Below, piece by piece: positions 26,383-34,934 of a stretch of DNA of 64,000 nucleotides. Position 1 is the stretch's first letter. Every line of letters begins with the position of its first letter. Source of the DNA: Tessaracoccus sp. (GTDB lineage Bacteria > Actinomycetota > Actinomycetes > Propionibacteriales > Propionibacteriaceae). The stretch is taken from the NCBI RefSeq assembly GCF_016714275.1, contig NZ_JADJNP010000001.1:682001-746000 (forward strand), in the 5' to 3' direction. The translations under genes were made by a program, and so were the position numbers. The notes under the pieces are model-generated. The model had not been told where the DNA came from. It made no database searches and worked only from the letters and a program-made list of their open reading frames with translations.

Positions 26383-26910
26383 TCACGCGTTTCCGCCCGT
26401 CAGCGCATTACGGACCGCGGACAGCAACACGCGGTTGCCGGGCTCGACACCGACCGCCGCGGCCAAGTCCGCGTCGGCGATGGGCCGGGTCAGGTCGCCT
26501 TGGCGGAAGAGGAAGATGATGTCGAGGATCTCGTATCGCTCTGCGTCGTCGGCCGACTCCGTGAAGCGCGACGTGCCCTCACCGAAGCCGCAGTCGACCG
26601 CCGCGAAGGTCCGCTGCGCGTCCCGGATCCGGTCCCAGGTACGTACGGAGGTGACGACGTCGGCGATGCTCGCGCCGAACCGCGACGCGTTCCCACGCAC
26701 GGCGTCGGCCACCGTGCCCGGAACCCCGGACAGCGCCTCGATCCCCACCCAGTCGTCGGCGACCGCGCGCGCCACCAGCGCGTCCCACTCCTCACCGGCC
26801 GGCACGGTGACCTCCACGCCACCGCAGACGGCAAGGTCGTCGATGTCGCACGCGGAGTCGTCGACGGCGATGGCGGGGATGGGTAGGGCGCGGTCGGGGT
26901 AGGTCTGCAT
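26383..26910 (-). CDS. Shortened MurB-like protein
   Basis: The 175-residue product aligns by eye with the middle of UDP-N-acetylenolpyruvoylglucosamine reductase. EEWDALVARAVADDWVGIEA, LSGVPGTVADAVRGNASRFG and SVRTWDR match the GLEALSGIPG-QN-GAYG region, but the GGSN FAD motif at the N-terminus is absent and the C-terminal substrate domain is short. Family enzymes have about 300-360 residues. It starts at ATG 26910 and no coding sequence extends the N-terminus. It is therefore either a derived family member without reductase activity or a decayed gene. A full-length murB was not seen here. Confidence 0.6.
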   Translation of the reverse strand: MQTYPDRALPIPAIAVDDSACDIDDLAVCGGVEVTVPAGEEWDALVARAVADDWVGIEALSGVPGTVADAVRGNASRFGASIADVVTSVRTWDRIRDAQRTFAAVDCGFGEGTSRFTESADDAERYEILDIIFLFRQGDLTRPIADADLAAAVGVEPGNRVLLSAVRNALTGGNA

Positions 26911-27030
26911 GCCCCCCATTCCACGCCGAGACGGCCCGGATCTCAAGGGACGCGACGGGGCACGTTCGCGCCCAGCACAACGACGGGAGTCAAACTCGCG
27001 GACCCCGACGAGGGATGCCAGGATGGACCA

Positions 27031-27765
27031 GTGACAACAGCCATCTGGGCCCATCGCGGAGCGAGTGCCTACGCGCCGGAGAACACGATTCCCGCCTTCG
27101 AGCTAGCCCTGAGCATGGGCGCGGACGGCATCGAGCTCGATGTGCAGCGCAGCGCCGACGGCCAGGTCGTCGTCATCCACGACGTGACGATCAACCGGAC
27201 GTCGAACGGCGTCGGCAAAGTGGTCAGCCTGAGCTTCGAGGAACTGCGCAGGTGCGACTTCAGCAACGGCTTCCCGGGGCGGCGCAACGTCAAGATCCCG
27301 ACGCTGCGGGAGGTCCTTGAGCTGTGTCGGCCCACCAACGTGACGGTGAACATCGAACTGAAGAACGGCGAGGAGTTGTATCCGGGGCTGGAGAACGACG
27401 CCCTACGTGTCGTCCGCGACGCCGGAATGGTGGACCGCGTCGTCTTCAGCTCGTTCAACCACTACTCGCTGGCGAACCTGCGCGGGCGCGTCGGCCCCGA
27501 GAACCTTGCCCTACTGATCTCCGACGGGCTCTACGATCCGTGGCTGTATGCGAAGTCGTTCGGCGCTGGCGCGATCAATCCCGATTACCGCGCCCTGCAG
27601 ATGCCCGGCTACGTCTGGTACGCCCACGAGGTGGGCGTCAAGGTCAACGCGTGGACGGTCAACGACGAGGCGACCGTCCGCTGGCTGGCCAGCCTCGGCG
27701 TCGATGCGGTGATCACGAACCTCCCCGACCAGGCAGCCGACGCCCTCCTGTATCAGCGGTACTGA
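27031..27765 (+). CDS. Glycerophosphodiester phosphodiesterase
   Basis: The 244-residue protein has the GDPD catalytic opening WAHRGASAYAPENTIPAF with metal and acid residues in MGADGIELDVQRSADGQVVV and IHDVTINRTSNG. The C-terminal VKVNAWTVNDEATVRWLASL is also typical. It hydrolyses glycerophosphodiesters to sn-glycerol 3-phosphate and alcohol. The start is GTG 27031 with AGGA 7-8 nt upstream. No signal peptide, so cytosolic. It precedes menB, which has its own promoter. Confidence 0.94.
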   Translation: MTTAIWAHRGASAYAPENTIPAFELALSMGADGIELDVQRSADGQVVVIHDVTINRTSNGVGKVVSLSFEELRRCDFSNGFPGRRNVKIPTLREVLELCRPTNVTVNIELKNGEELYPGLENDALRVVRDAGMVDRVVFSSFNHYSLANLRGRVGPENLALLISDGLYDPWLYAKSFGAGAINPDYRALQMPGYVWYAHEVGVKVNAWTVNDEATVRWLASLGVDAVITNLPDQAADALLYQRY

Positions 27766-27779
27766 CTAAGCTCGCGCCC

Positions 27780-28676
27780 ATGACCAACCCGTTCCGGCCC
27801 GAGCTGTGGACGCCCGTCGAGGGCTTCGACTTCACCGACATCACCTATCACCGCGCCAACGACGTGCCGGCGGTGCGGATCGCGTTCGACCGCCCCGAGG
27901 TGCGTAATGCGTTCCGGCCGCACACGGTCGACGAGCTGTATCAGGCGCTGGAACACGCGCGGACGTCATCGGATGTCGGCTGCGTGCTGCTCACCGGCAA
28001 CGGGCCCTCCGAAAAGGACGGGGGGTGGGCGTTCTGCTCCGGCGGTGACCAGCGCATCCGCGGGCGGGCCGGGTATCAGTACGCCGACGGCGAGACGTCA
28101 GAGTCGGTCGACAAGGCGAAGCTGGGTCGGCTGCACATCCTCGAGGTGCAGCGGCTGATCCGGTTCATGCCGAAGGTCGTGATCGCGCTGGTCAACGGCT
28201 GGGCAGCCGGCGGTGGGCACTCGCTGCACGTCGTCGCCGACCTTACGCTGGCGTCGCGCGAGCACGCGAAGTTCAAGCAGACCGACGCCGACGTCGGCTC
28301 CTTCGACGCCGGCTACGGCTCCGCCTATCTCGCCCGCCAGGTGGGCCAGAAGTTCGCGCGGGAGATCTTCTTCCTCGGCGACGTCCACGACGCCGAGGAC
28401 GCGCACCGCATGGGTATGGTCAACCGGGTCGTCGACCACGAGCGCTTGGAGGATGTCGGCTTGGAGTGGGCGGCGAAGATCTGCGGCAAATCGCCGACGG
28501 CGCAGCGCATGCTGAAGTACGCGTTCAACGCGATCGACGACGGCTTGGTCGGCCAGCAGATCTTCGCCGGCGAGACGACGAGGCTGGCCTACATGACCGA
28601 CGAGGCAGTCGAGGGCCGCGACTCGTTCCTGGAGAAGCGCACCCCCGACTGGTCCAAGTTCCCGTACTACTACTGA
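27780..28676 (+). CDS. menB: 1,4-dihydroxy-2-naphthoyl-CoA synthase
   Basis: The 298-residue crotonase-family enzyme cyclises o-succinylbenzoyl-CoA in menaquinone synthesis. VNGWAAGGGHSLHVVADLTL (residues near 140), QTDADVGSFDAGYGSAYLAR and the C-terminal PDWSKFPYYY are MenB hallmarks. TAAGCT at 27767-27772 lies 7 nt before the ATG, so the transcript is probably leaderless. No other men gene is in the window. Confidence 0.96.
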   Translation: MTNPFRPELWTPVEGFDFTDITYHRANDVPAVRIAFDRPEVRNAFRPHTVDELYQALEHARTSSDVGCVLLTGNGPSEKDGGWAFCSGGDQRIRGRAGYQYADGETSESVDKAKLGRLHILEVQRLIRFMPKVVIALVNGWAAGGGHSLHVVADLTLASREHAKFKQTDADVGSFDAGYGSAYLARQVGQKFAREIFFLGDVHDAEDAHRMGMVNRVVDHERLEDVGLEWAAKICGKSPTAQRMLKYAFNAIDDGLVGQQIFAGETTRLAYMTDEAVEGRDSFLEKRTPDWSKFPYYY

Positions 28677-28714
28677 CTGACCGCACCGGCCGCAAGAGGC
28701 AGCGAGGAGGGCCG

Positions 28715-29470
28715 ATGTGTGGTTCGCGCTCGGCAGCATGTAGCCCGAGTTGGGGCGACACGACGCAACGAGCCACCAGCACTTCGTCGGGGCGCCAACC
28801 GGATCCGGCAGCAGCAAGTGATGCTCCCTCGCGCCGCCGGGCGCCCCGTAACCTTGGATCACCGGTCGACACCAAACGGGTCTTCTCCTACGTGGTCGTT
28901 CACGACACCGGCTTCTCGCCGAATCCGTTTCACGGCCTTCTCACGCTCGCGTGCTGCAAGCCGCGCATCCGCCGTACAGCTGATGTCGGTGACATCGTCG
29001 TCGGCCTCTCACGCCGCAGTGAGCGCGTCGTCTATGCGGTGCAGGTGGCTGAAGTGATCGGGTTCGAGGAGTACTGGGCCAACCCCGACTATCTTCTCAG
29101 GCGGCCGATCATGAGTTCGCCGGCGATCATCGAGCGCACGGGCGACAACATCTACGAGCCGATGCCCACGGGCTTCCGCCAGTTGCACTCGTTCCATTCC
29201 CATCCCGATGGTTCTGAGAACGTCAGCCTCAAACACACTGACCTCGGCGGCAACCACGTGCTCGTGGGTGAGCAATTCACCTATTGGGGGAAGAGTGGCC
29301 CACTGTTGCCGGACGAGCTCGAGTTTCTTGCTGTCAGAAGAGGTCATCGTTGCAGGTTCAGCGACGAGCAGGTGGCCGCCGTCGCTCGGTGGTTCGCGGG
29401 GCTCCCGAGTGGTGTGTTGGGGCCACCTGCTCACTGGAAAGCCGGCGACCAGAGCTGGCGCGAGACATGA
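28715..29470 (+). CDS. Nmad2 family protein (nucleotide-modification associated)
   Basis: Residues about 48-245 match the Nmad2 family: KRVFSYVVVHDTGFSPNPFH, TLACCKPRIRRTADVGDIVV, GDNIYEPMP, and SFHSHPDGSENVSL with the following LGGNHVLVGEQFTYWG. Nmad domains were described by Iyer and Aravind as companions of DNA base-modification systems; their chemistry is unknown. The ATG at 28715 has GAGGAGG 5 nt upstream but adds a 46-residue low-complexity N-terminus; the domain itself would start at a GTC near 28868. It is translationally coupled (ATGA) to the Nmad3 gene. No DNA base hydroxylase, glycosyltransferase or methylase lies nearby. Confidence 0.8.
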   Translation: MCGSRSAACSPSWGDTTQRATSTSSGRQPDPAAASDAPSRRRAPRNLGSPVDTKRVFSYVVVHDTGFSPNPFHGLLTLACCKPRIRRTADVGDIVVGLSRRSERVVYAVQVAEVIGFEEYWANPDYLLRRPIMSSPAIIERTGDNIYEPMPTGFRQLHSFHSHPDGSENVSLKHTDLGGNHVLVGEQFTYWGKSGPLLPDELEFLAVRRGHRCRFSDEQVAAVARWFAGLPSGVLGPPAHWKAGDQSWRET

Positions 29471-30396
29471 AGGTGATCCTGAGCCGCAAGGCTTTCGACT
29501 CAGGAGCGGGCGGGGTGGCCAACCCGATCCTTGACGACGGCTCGATGATCCCCATGCCTATCCCTGACAAGCAGTCGGCTGTCCGCTACCGGGACATCAC
29601 CGTGGCTGGGAGGAACCTCGGGTCGATCGCGGCCGACCTCACACGTGGGAGAACGAGGACTGACCACTTCGCTCATCTGGACCCGGACCTCGTCCACGGG
29701 GCATACCGCCGAGAGGCTGGGTGGCGACCGCTGTTCGGGCAGGTCGGCGCCTCGCAGTCCGTGCTTGCCCGGGAAGGCGTTGGGCCAGGGGATCTGTTCC
29801 TGTTCTTCGGCTGGTTCAGGCGAGTGACACAGACATCAGATGGCCTCCGGTTCGTTCGTGGCGAGCCGGATATGCATGTCATCTGGGGCTGGTTGCAGGT
29901 CGATGAGGTGGTGCCGGTCGACGGCAGGTCCCTGCCGCAGTGGATGGACTACCACCCGCACGTGGGCTCCGGGTCTCGCGGGCGCAACAACACCATTTAT
30001 GTGGCGCGCGAGACGCTCACGCTCGATGGCTGCTCCGACAGCATGCCGGGAGCCGGCGTCTTCAGTCACTACGACGAACGCCTGCGACTCACGAAGCCCG
30101 GATCGAAACGTTCGATCTGGACTCTGCCGTCATGGTTCGCCCCCTCGCCGCCCAGACCTCCGCTCGGCTTCCACGCGGCCCCCGGGCGCTGGCTGGTCGT
30201 CGGCGAGAACGTCGAGCTTTGCAGCGCGGCGCGTGGACAGGAGTTCGTCCTCGACGCGTCTCAGTACCCGCAGGCCGGCGAGTGGATCGGCAGTCTGCTC
30301 GAGGTGGCACGCTCGGGAGATGCGCGGGCCTCGGGCAGCGGCTGTTCCTCGGAGCAGCGCATCCGCAACCTGGAAGGCGTCGACAGACCGGATTAG
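29467..30396 (+). CDS. Nmad3 family protein (nucleotide-modification associated)
   Basis: The 309-residue protein matches Nmad3 from end to end: MKVILSRKAFDSGAGGVANP, PILDDGSMIPMPIPDKQS, DPDL, GWRPLFGQVGASQSVLA, GVGPGDLFLFFGWFRR, the HPH of MDYHPHVG, NNTIYVARETL, and the final RGQEFVLDASQ. The family is known from genomes and phages with hypermodified bases; no enzyme activity has been shown. It overlaps the Nmad2 stop by 4 nt, so the two products probably work together. The cassette lies between core genes and has slightly lower GC, suggesting transfer. It may read, repair or remove modified nucleotides (inference). Confidence 0.88.
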   Translation: MKVILSRKAFDSGAGGVANPILDDGSMIPMPIPDKQSAVRYRDITVAGRNLGSIAADLTRGRTRTDHFAHLDPDLVHGAYRREAGWRPLFGQVGASQSVLAREGVGPGDLFLFFGWFRRVTQTSDGLRFVRGEPDMHVIWGWLQVDEVVPVDGRSLPQWMDYHPHVGSGSRGRNNTIYVARETLTLDGCSDSMPGAGVFSHYDERLRLTKPGSKRSIWTLPSWFAPSPPRPPLGFHAAPGRWLVVGENVELCSAARGQEFVLDASQYPQAGEWIGSLLEVARSGDARASGSGCSSEQRIRNLEGVDRPD

Positions 30397-30595
30397 CCGG
30401 TACTCAGGTCAGAAACGTTCAGTTGCTCCCGGGTCCGGCAACAGCCAGGTTGGATTCATCAGCATGCTAACGAATCCAACCTGGCTAAGCCCCACATACC
30501 CCGTGGTGTGACGGATTCAGCCTCGCTAAGCGCAGACGGCTGGCGGAATCAGCCTCACACAGCCAGATACCTCGCCACTCGTCGTAGGAGATGTG
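30397..30595. repeat. Non-coding repeat region after the Nmad cassette
   Basis: A perfect 14-bp inverted repeat, GCCAGGTTGGATTC at 30444-30457 and its complement at 30472-30485, surrounds a 14-nt loop containing AGCATGCT. Three related direct units follow: GAATCCAACCTGGCTAAGC (30472), GGATTCAGCCTCGCTAAGC (30513) and GGAATCAGCCTCACACAGC (30545). No gene fits. It may be a terminator between convergent genes, or recombination repeats left by the arrival of the cassette. Confidence 0.6.
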
Positions 30596-31489
30596 TCAGG
30601 CCCAGACGGTGAGGGCGAGGACAGCGGCGGAGAGGACGATCTCCACCGTACCGATCGCCGCCGGGCGGGGCGAGGACTTCGGCATGAACCACGACCTGGC
30701 AACCAGCGCCAGCGCGAACACAAGCCACGGCCACGTCACCCAGCCCGCGGTGAACGCCGCCACCATCATCCACAGCACGAGCGTGTGGAACAGCAGCGAC
30801 CGGTTGGCCGACTTCGGGTTGTTGCGCTCTCGGATCAGCGCCTTCACATGGAAGACGGTGCCGACGAAGTAGGCCGTGATCGCTGCCATCGCCGTCCATT
30901 CCGACGGCGTGGGCGCCGGCGAGCCGGGAACGAGCCGCAGCACGGCCATCAGCCCGCACGACGCGACGATCGTCACCACCCCGCTCAGGACGGCCCGCTC
31001 CCGCTTCGTGCTCGCCAGCCACAGCGACCCACCGACGAGCACCACGTACACCGGCGCCCACACCAACAGCGCCCACCCCTTGACGTACAGCGTCACGAGG
31101 GCCAGCCCGCCCGCGATCGCCGCGTACGTCACCAGCGCCGGATAGTAGCTGGGCCGACGGCGCGGTGCCGCCTTCAGCGCGAGCACCGCCGCGCTGAACG
31201 CGAAGTAGCCGACGAGCCAGGTCACGCCGAGGGTGACGTCACCCAGGTCGAGCGGCCGCGCCCGGCCCGCCAACACGAGCCCCGCAAGGAAGGGAACGAT
31301 GATCATCGCCCATGCGCCGTGCTGCTGCGGCACCCAGCCCGTGGGCCTCCTCCGCATCGGCGCCGGCGGCCTCGGCGGCACCGCGGCGGCTTCAGCGGGC
31401 GTCGAATCCTGAAGCCCGGCCGCAGCGGGTGTCGGCTTCTGCTTCGCGCGCGCCCGCGCCGACTTGCTCCGCGCCCGGCGACCCATCAC
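30596..31489 (-). CDS. YwiC-like membrane protein
   Basis: The 297-residue protein has a long basic, proline-rich N-terminus (to about residue 50), then GWVPQQHGAWAMIIVPFLAG, the signature of the YwiC-like family, and about eight membrane helices. The function is unknown. It starts at GTG 31489 or ATG 31486; both overlap the upp stop (GTGATG), so translation is coupled to upp. Confidence 0.88.
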   Translation of the reverse strand: MMGRRARSKSARARAKQKPTPAAAGLQDSTPAEAAAVPPRPPAPMRRRPTGWVPQQHGAWAMIIVPFLAGLVLAGRARPLDLGDVTLGVTWLVGYFAFSAAVLALKAAPRRRPSYYPALVTYAAIAGGLALVTLYVKGWALLVWAPVYVVLVGGSLWLASTKRERAVLSGVVTIVASCGLMAVLRLVPGSPAPTPSEWTAMAAITAYFVGTVFHVKALIRERNNPKSANRSLLFHTLVLWMMVAAFTAGWVTWPWLVFALALVARSWFMPKSSPRPAAIGTVEIVLSAAVLALTVWA

Positions 31490-32127
31490 TCCGCGAGGCC
31501 GTACAGCCGATCGCCCGCGTCGCCCAGGCCGGGCACGATGTAGCCGACCTCGTTCAACCGCTCATCAATCGAGGCCACGACCAGCGTGCAGGGCACCTCG
31601 AGGTCGGCGAGCAGGCCCTTCAGCTTCTCGATGCCCTCGGGCGCGGCGAGCAGGCAGATGCAGGTGATGTCGTCGGCACCGCGATCCACGAGGAACTGGA
31701 CCGCTCCGCCCAGCGAGCCGCCAGTGGCGAGCATCGGGTCGAGCACGTAGCACTGGCGCCCGGACAAGTCCTTCGGCAGTCGCTCCGCGTAGGTCATCGG
31801 TTCGAGCGTCACCTCGTCGCGGATCATCCCGACGAAGCCGACCTCCGCCGTCGGCACCAACCGCAGCATGCCGTCGAGCATCCCGAGGCCGGCGCGCAGG
31901 ATCGGCACCACCAGCGGCGCGGGCGAGGCGAGCTTCGTGCCCGTCGTCGGCGCGACCGGAGTCTCGATGTCGTGGTCTACGACGCGCACCCCGCGCGTCG
32001 CCTCGTAGGCCAGCAGCGTGACCAGTTCTTCGACAAGTCGGCGGAACACCGGCTGCTCCGTGTGCCGGTTACGCAGCAGCGTGAGCTTGTGATCGACGAG
32101 CGGATGGGTGACGACGGTTACTTCCAC
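31486..32127 (-). CDS. upp: Uracil phosphoribosyltransferase
   Basis: The 213-residue enzyme makes UMP from uracil and PRPP. The PRPP-binding loop VLDPMLATGGSLGGAV and the uracil-binding C-terminal GYIVPGLGDAGDRLYG are clear, as are THPLVDHKLTLLR and VPILRAGLGMLDGML. The start is GTG 32127, which gives normal length; a GAGAGT box lies 7 nt before it, so it is probably leaderless. The gene is divergent from the TadA-associated protein gene and coupled to the YwiC-like gene. Confidence 0.96.
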   Translation of the reverse strand: MEVTVVTHPLVDHKLTLLRNRHTEQPVFRRLVEELVTLLAYEATRGVRVVDHDIETPVAPTTGTKLASPAPLVVPILRAGLGMLDGMLRLVPTAEVGFVGMIRDEVTLEPMTYAERLPKDLSGRQCYVLDPMLATGGSLGGAVQFLVDRGADDITCICLLAAPEGIEKLKGLLADLEVPCTLVVASIDERLNEVGYIVPGLGDAGDRLYGLAE

Positions 32128-32263
32128 GAGTCCAACTCTCGCACACTGGTATGGCCCCGCGTGGGACAGCAGCTGCGATGTCTCCCCCGGCTGGTGTGTC
32201 GCGGCTTGTGACATGCAAGGATGGGGTTCGGCAATGCTGGTCGCCGCGTGGAAGGAGAGGGCC

Positions 32264-32833
32264 GTGGACGTGTTCGACGAGGACGCTGAGCCGTTCGACC
32301 TGAAGGACGACGCGGACTTCGATGACGACGACTACGAGGACGACCTCGAGGAGGCGACAGAGGACGACGTCGACCTGGTCGTCGCGCTGTATCGCGAGGA
32401 CGGCAAGGCCACCGCAGTTCCCCTGGACTTCGATCTCGCCAACGATCTCGACGAACTGATCCGCCAGTTGGGCAGACTCCCCGGCGACTCAGGCGCCGAC
32501 GGATGGGTATCCATCAACGGCGAGTTCTTCGTGCTGTGCCGCGTCCGGGGCCGCACCGTCGAGGTGCTGCTGTCCGACGCGACGGCGGCCAACGACTGGC
32601 CGATCGCCCGCGACGTGGTCGACTACCTGAACGCCGAGCTGCCTGACGAGGACGACGAACCGGCCCCGCTGGGTGACCTGGAGATGTACGCCGCCAGCGG
32701 CCTGCGGGCCTTCGAGCTGGAGGCCATCGCGACCGACTATGACGAGGAGTCCGACGTGCTGCTGGCCCAGATCGCCAAGCGGTTGAAGATGTCGGCGGAG
32801 TTCGAGCGCGCCGCGGAGTCGTTCGACGACTGA
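32264..32833 (+). CDS. tRNA adenosine deaminase-associated protein
   Basis: The 189-residue acidic protein belongs to the actinobacterial family named for proximity to tadA (about 6 kb away here, not adjacent). The N-terminus is Asp/Glu-rich (residues 1-40). The domain follows with DLVVALYREDGKATAVPLDF, SINGEFFVLCRVRG and AAANDW-like strands. Start GTG 32264 was chosen because AAGGAGAGG lies 3-9 nt before it; GTG 32270 is an alternative. Function unknown; the link to TadA is by genome neighbourhood. Confidence 0.78.
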   Translation: MDVFDEDAEPFDLKDDADFDDDDYEDDLEEATEDDVDLVVALYREDGKATAVPLDFDLANDLDELIRQLGRLPGDSGADGWVSINGEFFVLCRVRGRTVEVLLSDATAANDWPIARDVVDYLNAELPDEDDEPAPLGDLEMYAASGLRAFELEAIATDYDEESDVLLAQIAKRLKMSAEFERAAESFDD

Positions 32834-32922
32834 CGCTCGGCGAGCGCGGAGGGTGCTCAGCCGGGGCGGGCGATGTCGCATTCTTGCGAGTTCATGCGCG
32901 AACAGTGCGGCATGCTGGGTCC

Positions 32923-34410
32923 ATGCACACCGACCGAGACGCCTGCCTGCGTGCCATCGCCGCAAAGGACGCGCGCTTCGACGGGCTGTTCTTCACCGGC
33001 GTGACATCGACCGGCATCTACTGCCGGCCCTCCTGCCCCGCACGCACCCCGGCTCCCGGCAACGTCGAGTTCTACCCCACGGCCGCGGCCGCGCAACTCG
33101 CCGGGTTCCGGGCGTGCAAGCGCTGCGTCCCCGGCGCGTCGCCCGGGTCGCCCGCGTGGGACGTCCGCAGTGATGCCGTCGCGCGGGCGGTGCGGCTGAT
33201 CGACGACGGCGTGGTCGACCGCGAGGGCGTCCCCGGCCTGGCCGCGCGACTGAGCTACTCGGTCCGCCAGGTCCAGCGGCTCCTGTCCGACGGCGCGGGC
33301 GCCGGACCCCTCGCGTTGGCACGAGCGCGGCGCGCGCAGTCGGCCCGGACCCTGATCGAGGCGACGGACCTACCGCTGTCGGACATCGCGTTCGCGGCCG
33401 GCTTCGACAGCATCCGCTCCTTCAACGACACCCTGCGCGCCGCCTACGCCGCGACCCCCACAGAGCTGCGGCAGCGCCGGCGGACCTCCCACCGCGAGGC
33501 CGCTGGAGCCCTCACCTTCGTCGACGTCACACTCGCGGCAAGGGAGCCGTTCTGCCCGTGCAACGTGTTCGGGCACCTCATCGCGACGAGGATCGACGGC
33601 GTGGAGGCCTTCGCCGACGGCGCCTACCACCGCACGCTGCGGCTCCCCAACGGTTGGGGCGTGGCATCGCTCTCGCCGGTGCCCCGCGGAGTCAGGGCGC
33701 GCGTCGGGCTCACGGACGTCTCCCAGCTCCCGACCGCCGTGTCCCGGCTCCGCCGCATGCTCGACCTCGACGCCGACCCCATCGCCGTCGACGCCCACCT
33801 CTCGCTTGACCCCGCCCTCGCACCGCTTGTCGCCGCCCATCCTGGACGACGGATTCCCCGGGGGGTCGACGGCGCGGAGACGGCGATAAAGATCGTGCTC
33901 GGCCAGCAGGTGTCGACGGCTGCGGCCCGCACGCACGGCGCCCGGTTGGTCGCCGCCATCGGCACGCCCGTCGACACCGGCATTCCCGGGCTGACCCACC
34001 TGTTCCCTGAGTCGTCGGCGATCGCAGCGGCGCCGGACGAGGTTTTCGCGTTTCCTCAGTCGCGGCGCGACACGCTGCGTCGGCTCGCCGCTGCACTCGC
34101 CGACGACGCCCTCGACCTCGGCCCCGGGGCCGATCGCGAGAAGGCAAGGGCCGACCTCCTCGCGCTGAAAGGCATCGGCCCGTGGACCGTCGAGATGGTC
34201 GCCATGCGCGCACTCGGCGATCCCGACGCCTTCCCGTCCACCGACCTCGGCGTGCTGCGCGCCGCGCCCGTGCTCGGCGTCGACGATCTCGCCACCCGCG
34301 CCGAGGCCTGGCGTCCCTGGCGCTCGTACGCCACCCAGCACCTGTGGGCGCTCACGCCCCACGCCGTCAACACCATCCCGGGTCTGCCCGGCTGTCAGGA
34401 GATCCCATGA
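32923..34410 (+). CDS. alkA: Ada-AlkA fusion: DNA-3-methyladenine glycosylase with Ada domains
   Basis: The 495-residue protein has an Ada metal-binding domain with four cysteines (YCRPSC near residue 30, CKRC near 70), an AraC-type helix-turn-helix (about 85-180), an AlkA N-domain, and a HhH-GPD glycosylase domain (LKGIGPWTVEMVAMRALGDP; GQQVSTAAARTHGARL; catalytic Asp in STDLGVL). It removes alkylated bases and may sense methylation through the Zn cysteine. CATGCT at 32911-32916 lies 6 nt before the ATG (leaderless). It overlaps ogt by 4 nt, forming an adaptive-response operon. Confidence 0.95.
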   Translation: MHTDRDACLRAIAAKDARFDGLFFTGVTSTGIYCRPSCPARTPAPGNVEFYPTAAAAQLAGFRACKRCVPGASPGSPAWDVRSDAVARAVRLIDDGVVDREGVPGLAARLSYSVRQVQRLLSDGAGAGPLALARARRAQSARTLIEATDLPLSDIAFAAGFDSIRSFNDTLRAAYAATPTELRQRRRTSHREAAGALTFVDVTLAAREPFCPCNVFGHLIATRIDGVEAFADGAYHRTLRLPNGWGVASLSPVPRGVRARVGLTDVSQLPTAVSRLRRMLDLDADPIAVDAHLSLDPALAPLVAAHPGRRIPRGVDGAETAIKIVLGQQVSTAAARTHGARLVAAIGTPVDTGIPGLTHLFPESSAIAAAPDEVFAFPQSRRDTLRRLAAALADDALDLGPGADREKARADLLALKGIGPWTVEMVAMRALGDPDAFPSTDLGVLRAAPVLGVDDLATRAEAWRPWRSYATQHLWALTPHAVNTIPGLPGCQEIP

Positions 34411-34934
34411 AGCACAGCGTCCATCCCTCGCCCATCGGGCCGCTCACCGTCGTCGCGCACGACGACGCCCTCGTCGGCATCTACATGCAGAGCCACAAGC
34501 CCTTCCCCACCTACGATCTCGGTCCGCTCGTCGACGACGCCCTTCCCGCGGCCCTCGCGCAGCTGACCGAGTACTTCGAGGGCCGACGGCGCACGTTCGA
34601 CCTTCCGCTCGCGCCGGTCGGCACGGCCTTCCAGCAAACGGTCTGGGAGTTGATCGCCGCCATTCCATTCGGGGAGACCCGCACGTACGGCGAACTCGCG
34701 ACGGCGTTGGGCAAGCCGTCCGCCTCCCGCGCCGTCGGCACCGCGACGGGACGCAACCCGATCAGCATCATCGTGCCTTGTCATCGGGTGGTCGGCGCGA
34801 CGGGTCGGCTGACGGGCTATGCGGGAGGGGTCGAGCGAAAAGCCTTCCTGCTCGACTTGGAGAGCGACCAAGACCACCTGAGCCCCCGGATGTCCGGGGG
34901 CTCAGGGTGCGCTGGCGGAGGTGGCGGGATTTGA
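34407..34934 (+). CDS. ogt: Methylated-DNA-protein-cysteine methyltransferase
   Basis: The 175-residue protein accepts alkyl groups from O6-alkylguanine on the cysteine of IIVPCHRVVGATGRLTGYAG. FQQTVWELIAAIPFGETRTY and the helix-turn-helix RAVGTATGRNP are typical. It overlaps alkA by 4 nt (ATGA). Family members usually end soon after LLDLES; here the frame runs on for about 22 residues through a 14-bp hairpin and 23 nt into the tRNA-Ser(GCT) gene on the other strand. Confidence 0.95.
   Translation: MKHSVHPSPIGPLTVVAHDDALVGIYMQSHKPFPTYDLGPLVDDALPAALAQLTEYFEGRRRTFDLPLAPVGTAFQQTVWELIAAIPFGETRTYGELATALGKPSASRAVGTATGRNPISIIVPCHRVVGATGRLTGYAGGVERKAFLLDLESDQDHLSPRMSGGSGCAGGGGGI
34876..34905. terminator. 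Perfect 14-bp hairpin inside the 3' end of ogt
   Basis: CCTGAGCCCCCGGA and its complement surround a TG loop. It lies 7 nt from the 3' end of tRNA-Ser(GCT) on the reverse strand and could end that transcript as well as the alkA-ogt mRNA. No U tract on either strand. Confidence 0.65.

Noticed and set aside
28466..28714. Longer N-terminus of the Nmad2 protein
   Set aside because: This upstream frame lies inside menB, whose own frame has clear conserved motifs.
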